A stretch of DNA of 50,278 bases from a virus, in the IMG/VR virus record IMGVR_UViG_3300009405_000003, positions 1 through 50,278 of that record; one strand, written 5' to 3'. Below the pieces are notes generated by a model. The model worked only from the letters and a program-made list of their open reading frames with translations, searched no databases and had not been told where the DNA came from. Below are positions 48,567-50,278 of the stretch, in pieces. Numbering within the stretch: position 1 is the first letter of the stretch; the number at the start of each line of letters is the position of its first letter. The translations under genes and the position numbers were made by a program.

Positions 48567-49510
48567 TCATTTCCTTCTGAAAAATCTGTAAAAGTACTTC
48601 CTAAACCAGAGTAAGTAAAATTAACTCCTCCCAACAATTTATAATAGCCATAAGCATTTTCACCTGATGGTAATGTAAAACTTTGGTTAGTGCCATCTAT
48701 TGCACCGACTAAGTCTTCTTTCGTTCTAGTTGCCCCTGTTGTACTTTCCTTATAACTGACTAATAAATCAGACCCCGCCTCAGGTATAAACTCTGTCTGT
48801 ATAGAGTGTCCACTAGTTAAAGTAAAATGTACTCCTTCAAAAAGCGCTTCTTCTCTACCTTCAAGTGGCGTGTAATACAAAGTTACATCAGCAGTAGAAT
48901 GTCCTGTTGTAACTTGTCGTTCCATAGTGTACTGAAATGTAATTGGAACAGTTGTCAGTTCTATATCACTATTTGATCTTAAAATCTGCTCATCTCCAAT
49001 AGTTAGCCCAGTAAGGCTATGTACACCGTGTTTATAAATCGAATTTTTAAACCCTGTTAAAGCAAAAAAAGCTTTATTAGCTATCTCTTCGGACTGTAGT
49101 CCGTGTTTAGAAATACAATTTATAGTTATACTGCCTCTTACCAAATCTACATAATCTGGTTGCTGTGCATTATTAATTTGCCAGTCTTGTAAGGTACTTA
49201 CTTGGTCAAGTTGTTTAGCAGCATGCCCTAACGCGGCCTGACCTCGTGTAGTATATGACCATCCAACTGGACCTCTAGATAAAATAATAGAAGGACGTTT
49301 TTCAACAACCCCAAGGTCAATAGCATTTTTATCAGCTATAATAACTTTAGTATATCTAACGTCTTTCTCCCATTTATATCTAGTCTCAGATGAAAATACA
49401 TACTGTAAAAAACTAGTGAACAAATGTTTAACATCAAGTGTTAAACTTCCAGTTCCAACATATGATATATCATCTGAAACGATGGAATCCTTAAAAGAAA
49501 ACTCAGCCAT
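48560..49510 (-). CDS. Neck/tail-connector-like structural protein, 316 aa
   Basis: No TGA, TAA stop. The first half (VKHLFTSFLQYVFSSETRYK, KNAIDLGVVEKRPSIILSRG, LVRGSITINCISKHGLQSEE, IANKAFFALTGFKNSIYKHG) has the look of head-tail or tail-completion proteins: a helix, then a beta-sheet with an interface loop. The second half is a beta domain. It lies two genes upstream of the sheath, the usual place for a neck or tail-terminator protein. Assignment by position and general fold character only. Confidence 0.6.
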   Translation of the reverse strand: MAEFSFKDSIVSDDISYVGTGSLTLDVKHLFTSFLQYVFSSETRYKWEKDVRYTKVIIADKNAIDLGVVEKRPSIILSRGPVGWSYTTRGQAALGHAAKQLDQVSTLQDWQINNAQQPDYVDLVRGSITINCISKHGLQSEEIANKAFFALTGFKNSIYKHGVHSLTGLTIGDEQILRSNSDIELTTVPITFQYTMERQVTTGHSTADVTLYYTPLEGREEALFEGVHFTLTSGHSIQTEFIPEAGSDLLVSYKESTTGATRTKEDLVGAIDGTNQSFTLPSGENAYGYYKLLGGVNFTYSGLGSTFTDFSEGNEW

Positions 49511-49512
49511 GT

Positions 49513-49686
49513 TTAATTAGTTTGAACCTTATCCAAAGATTCTGCAGACTTAAATAAAGTGCTCTTTAATGTCTTATCTACAGGCACTCCTTGTGCTTTA
49601 CTACTCGCATCCTCAGCTATTTTAGCTGCCAATTCTCTAGTCCTTAATTCGACCTGTGCCTCATTATCTTTAGGTGTAATTCTCAT
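49513..49686 (-). CDS. 57-aa charged helical protein, probably leaderless
   Basis: ATG 49686 to TAA 49513: MRITPKDNEAQVELRTREL at the start, then AAKIAEDASSKAQGVPVDKT. Predicted all helix. It has no ribosome binding site. A near-consensus promoter ends exactly 6 nt before the ATG, so the predicted first transcribed base is the A of the start codon. It is followed after 2 nt by the 316-aa structural gene. No family recognised. Confidence 0.6.
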   Translation of the reverse strand: MRITPKDNEAQVELRTRELAAKIAEDASSKAQGVPVDKTLKSTLFKSAESLDKVQTN

Positions 49687-49692
49687 CTATTT

Positions 49693-49721
49693 AATATACT
49701 TTATAAAACTAAAATTGTCAA
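49693..49721 (-). promoter_or_regulatory. Near-consensus sigma-70 promoter giving a leaderless transcript
   Basis: Minus strand: TTGACA (49716-49721), 17-bp spacer, TATATT (49693-49698), then AAATAG and ATG. The +1 expected 7 nt after the -10 is the A of the ATG at 49686. It serves the right-hand late block: the 57-aa gene, two structural genes, sheath and tube. Confidence 0.8.
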
Positions 49722-49785
49722 GTTTTAAATTTTAGCCTCAGCTCCATTTACTGTCTATTGTTAAATTATGTCCCAGAGAGAGCGT

Positions 49786-49925
49786 GGGCAGGGTGTCTAG
49801 AAAGTTTTCCACCGAAAACTAACTGACCTAACCTGCCCTACCCTTTTACACTTAGCCCCATTACGGGCAGCCTTGGACTTAGAAAGCACTTTATGTGTAA
49901 AGTACGGATGCAATCACATTAGTCC
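49786..49925. ncRNA. Candidate structured RNA between the collagen gene and the late promoter
   Basis: Within a 247-nt gene-free stretch there are nested and adjacent stems. GGGCAGG (49786-49792) pairs with CCTGCCC (49832-49838) and encloses a perfect 7-bp hairpin AGTTTTC/GAAAACT with loop CACC (49803-49820). GCCC (49855-49858) pairs with GGGC (49865-49868). GGACT (49875-49879) pairs with AGTCC (49921-49925) around GCACTTTA/TAAAGTAC (49886-49905). No tRNA, tmRNA, RNase P or riboswitch signature I know is present. The strand is undecided. Confidence 0.5.
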
Positions 49926-49933
49926 AAAATTTA

Positions 49934-50278
49934 TTAATTTAAAGTAATAACTAGATAGCCCTCAGAATCTTTTGTTATAGAAGTTACATTATTTAGATGC
50001 TGATTACCATTCTCACCAGTATTGCCTTTACTTCCTTTGGGACCAATAGGACCCTGTGCTCCCATTAATCCTTGTGAACCTTGATCTCCCTTTGGACCAG
50101 CAGGTCCAGCTATTCCTTGGTTCCCTTTGTTACCGTTTGGTCCCTGTGGGCCAACGTTTCCTTGATCACCTTTTAAACCTTGAGCACCTTGTTCACCTTG
50201 TATACCTTGATCACCTTGTATACCTTGATCACCTTGTTCACCTTGTATACCTTGATCACCTTGATCACCTTGTGCACC
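49934..50278 (-). CDS. Collagen-like fibre protein, C-terminal part (cut by window edge)
   Basis: 114 residues are visible, mostly GXY triplets (GDQ, GIQ, GEQ, then GPQGPNGNKGNQGIAGPAGP), followed by a short non-collagen tail NVTSITKDSEGYLVITLN and TAA. The start lies beyond the window. The composition differs from the left-edge repeats (Gln at Y here, Ser there). It could be the end of the same gene with missing repeats, or another gene. A trimeric fibre stalk is the likely structure. Confidence 0.8.
   Translation of the reverse strand, partial: GAQGDQGDQGIQGEQGDQGIQGDQGIQGEQGAQGLKGDQGNVGPQGPNGNKGNQGIAGPAGPKGDQGSQGLMGAQGPIGPKGSKGNTGENGNQHLNNVTSITKDSEGYLVITLN
50160..50278. repeat. 9-bp-period collagen-coding repeats at the right edge
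   Basis: Near-identical 9-bp units (accttgatc, accttgtat, accttgttc) repeat to the end of the window and encode GDQ, GIQ and GEQ on the minus strand. Together with the 18-bp array at the left edge, both window ends fall in slippage-prone collagen repeats. Confidence 0.85.

Noticed and set aside
49786-49925. tRNA, tmRNA or RNase P RNA
   Set aside because: No T-loop GGTTCRA sequence, no 3' CCA-type acceptor stem and no RNase P core motif were found.
1-50278. Diversity-generating retroelement or insertion sequence
   Set aside because: No reverse transcriptase, transposase, or inverted-repeat-bounded element was recognised.

Overview
The window is a stretch of an AT-rich, contractile-tailed (myovirus-type) phage genome. 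Three blocks are visible. A minus-strand late block runs from 23459 down to 1: tail chaperones, tape measure, baseplate, fibres, and a collagen-like protein cut by the window edge. A plus-strand block at 23588-45434 holds replication, recombination, nucleotide metabolism, glycan synthesis and a ubiquitin-like cassette. A second minus-strand late block runs from 50278 to 45492: another collagen-like fragment, two neck or tail proteins, the sheath and a probable tube. I recognise no terminase, portal, capsid, primase or replicative helicase, so this is not a whole genome. Both ends lie inside collagen-type repeats.

The dominant feature is the genetic code. Under the standard code the minus-strand late genes break into dozens of fragments separated by in-frame TGA. 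Read with TGA as Trp they join into long proteins that all end in TAA or TAG. I count 38 such TGAs in 13 late genes. Internal beta-propeller repeats, where TGA sits opposite TGG-encoded Trp, support Trp. The plus-strand genes are almost free of TGA: two occur in ATGA stop/start overlaps and one near the end of a glycosyltransferase. A sigma factor inside the late operon has its region-4 helix-turn-helix only downstream of a TGA, so code state and late transcription may be linked.

The plus block starts from a divergent promoter region at 23460-23587 with an SF2 helicase. It continues with peptide deformylase, a nucleotidyltransferase/HD protein with a degenerate active site, a Holliday-junction-related nuclease and a WalJ-like hydrolase. 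A recombination set follows (DnaQ-like exonuclease, Sak4-like ATPase, DUF669 SSB-like protein). Next comes a glycan module: GT-B, GDP-mannose 4,6-dehydratase, GT-A and a sulfotransferase stub. RecU, dUTPase and a class II ribonucleotide reductase follow. Then come a small protein with a beta-clamp-binding tail, a 703-aa unknown, a ubiquitin-like protein ending in Gly-Gly, an HTH-like protein, a JAMM peptidase and an E1-like adenylyltransferase. The block ends with a holin-like protein, a primary-type sigma factor, family A DNA polymerase and a DUF1599 protein.

Three promoters share TTGAMR-N17-TATATT, and one sits so that its transcript would begin exactly at an ATG. Seven genes carry AAYCAARA 6-9 nt before the start in place of a clear Shine-Dalgarno. 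RecU, WalJ-like and monomeric class II reductase genes hint at a Bacillota or Mycoplasmatota-related host, where TGA=Trp is also known, but this is inference. No suppressor tRNA, TrpRS or release factor was recognised here.
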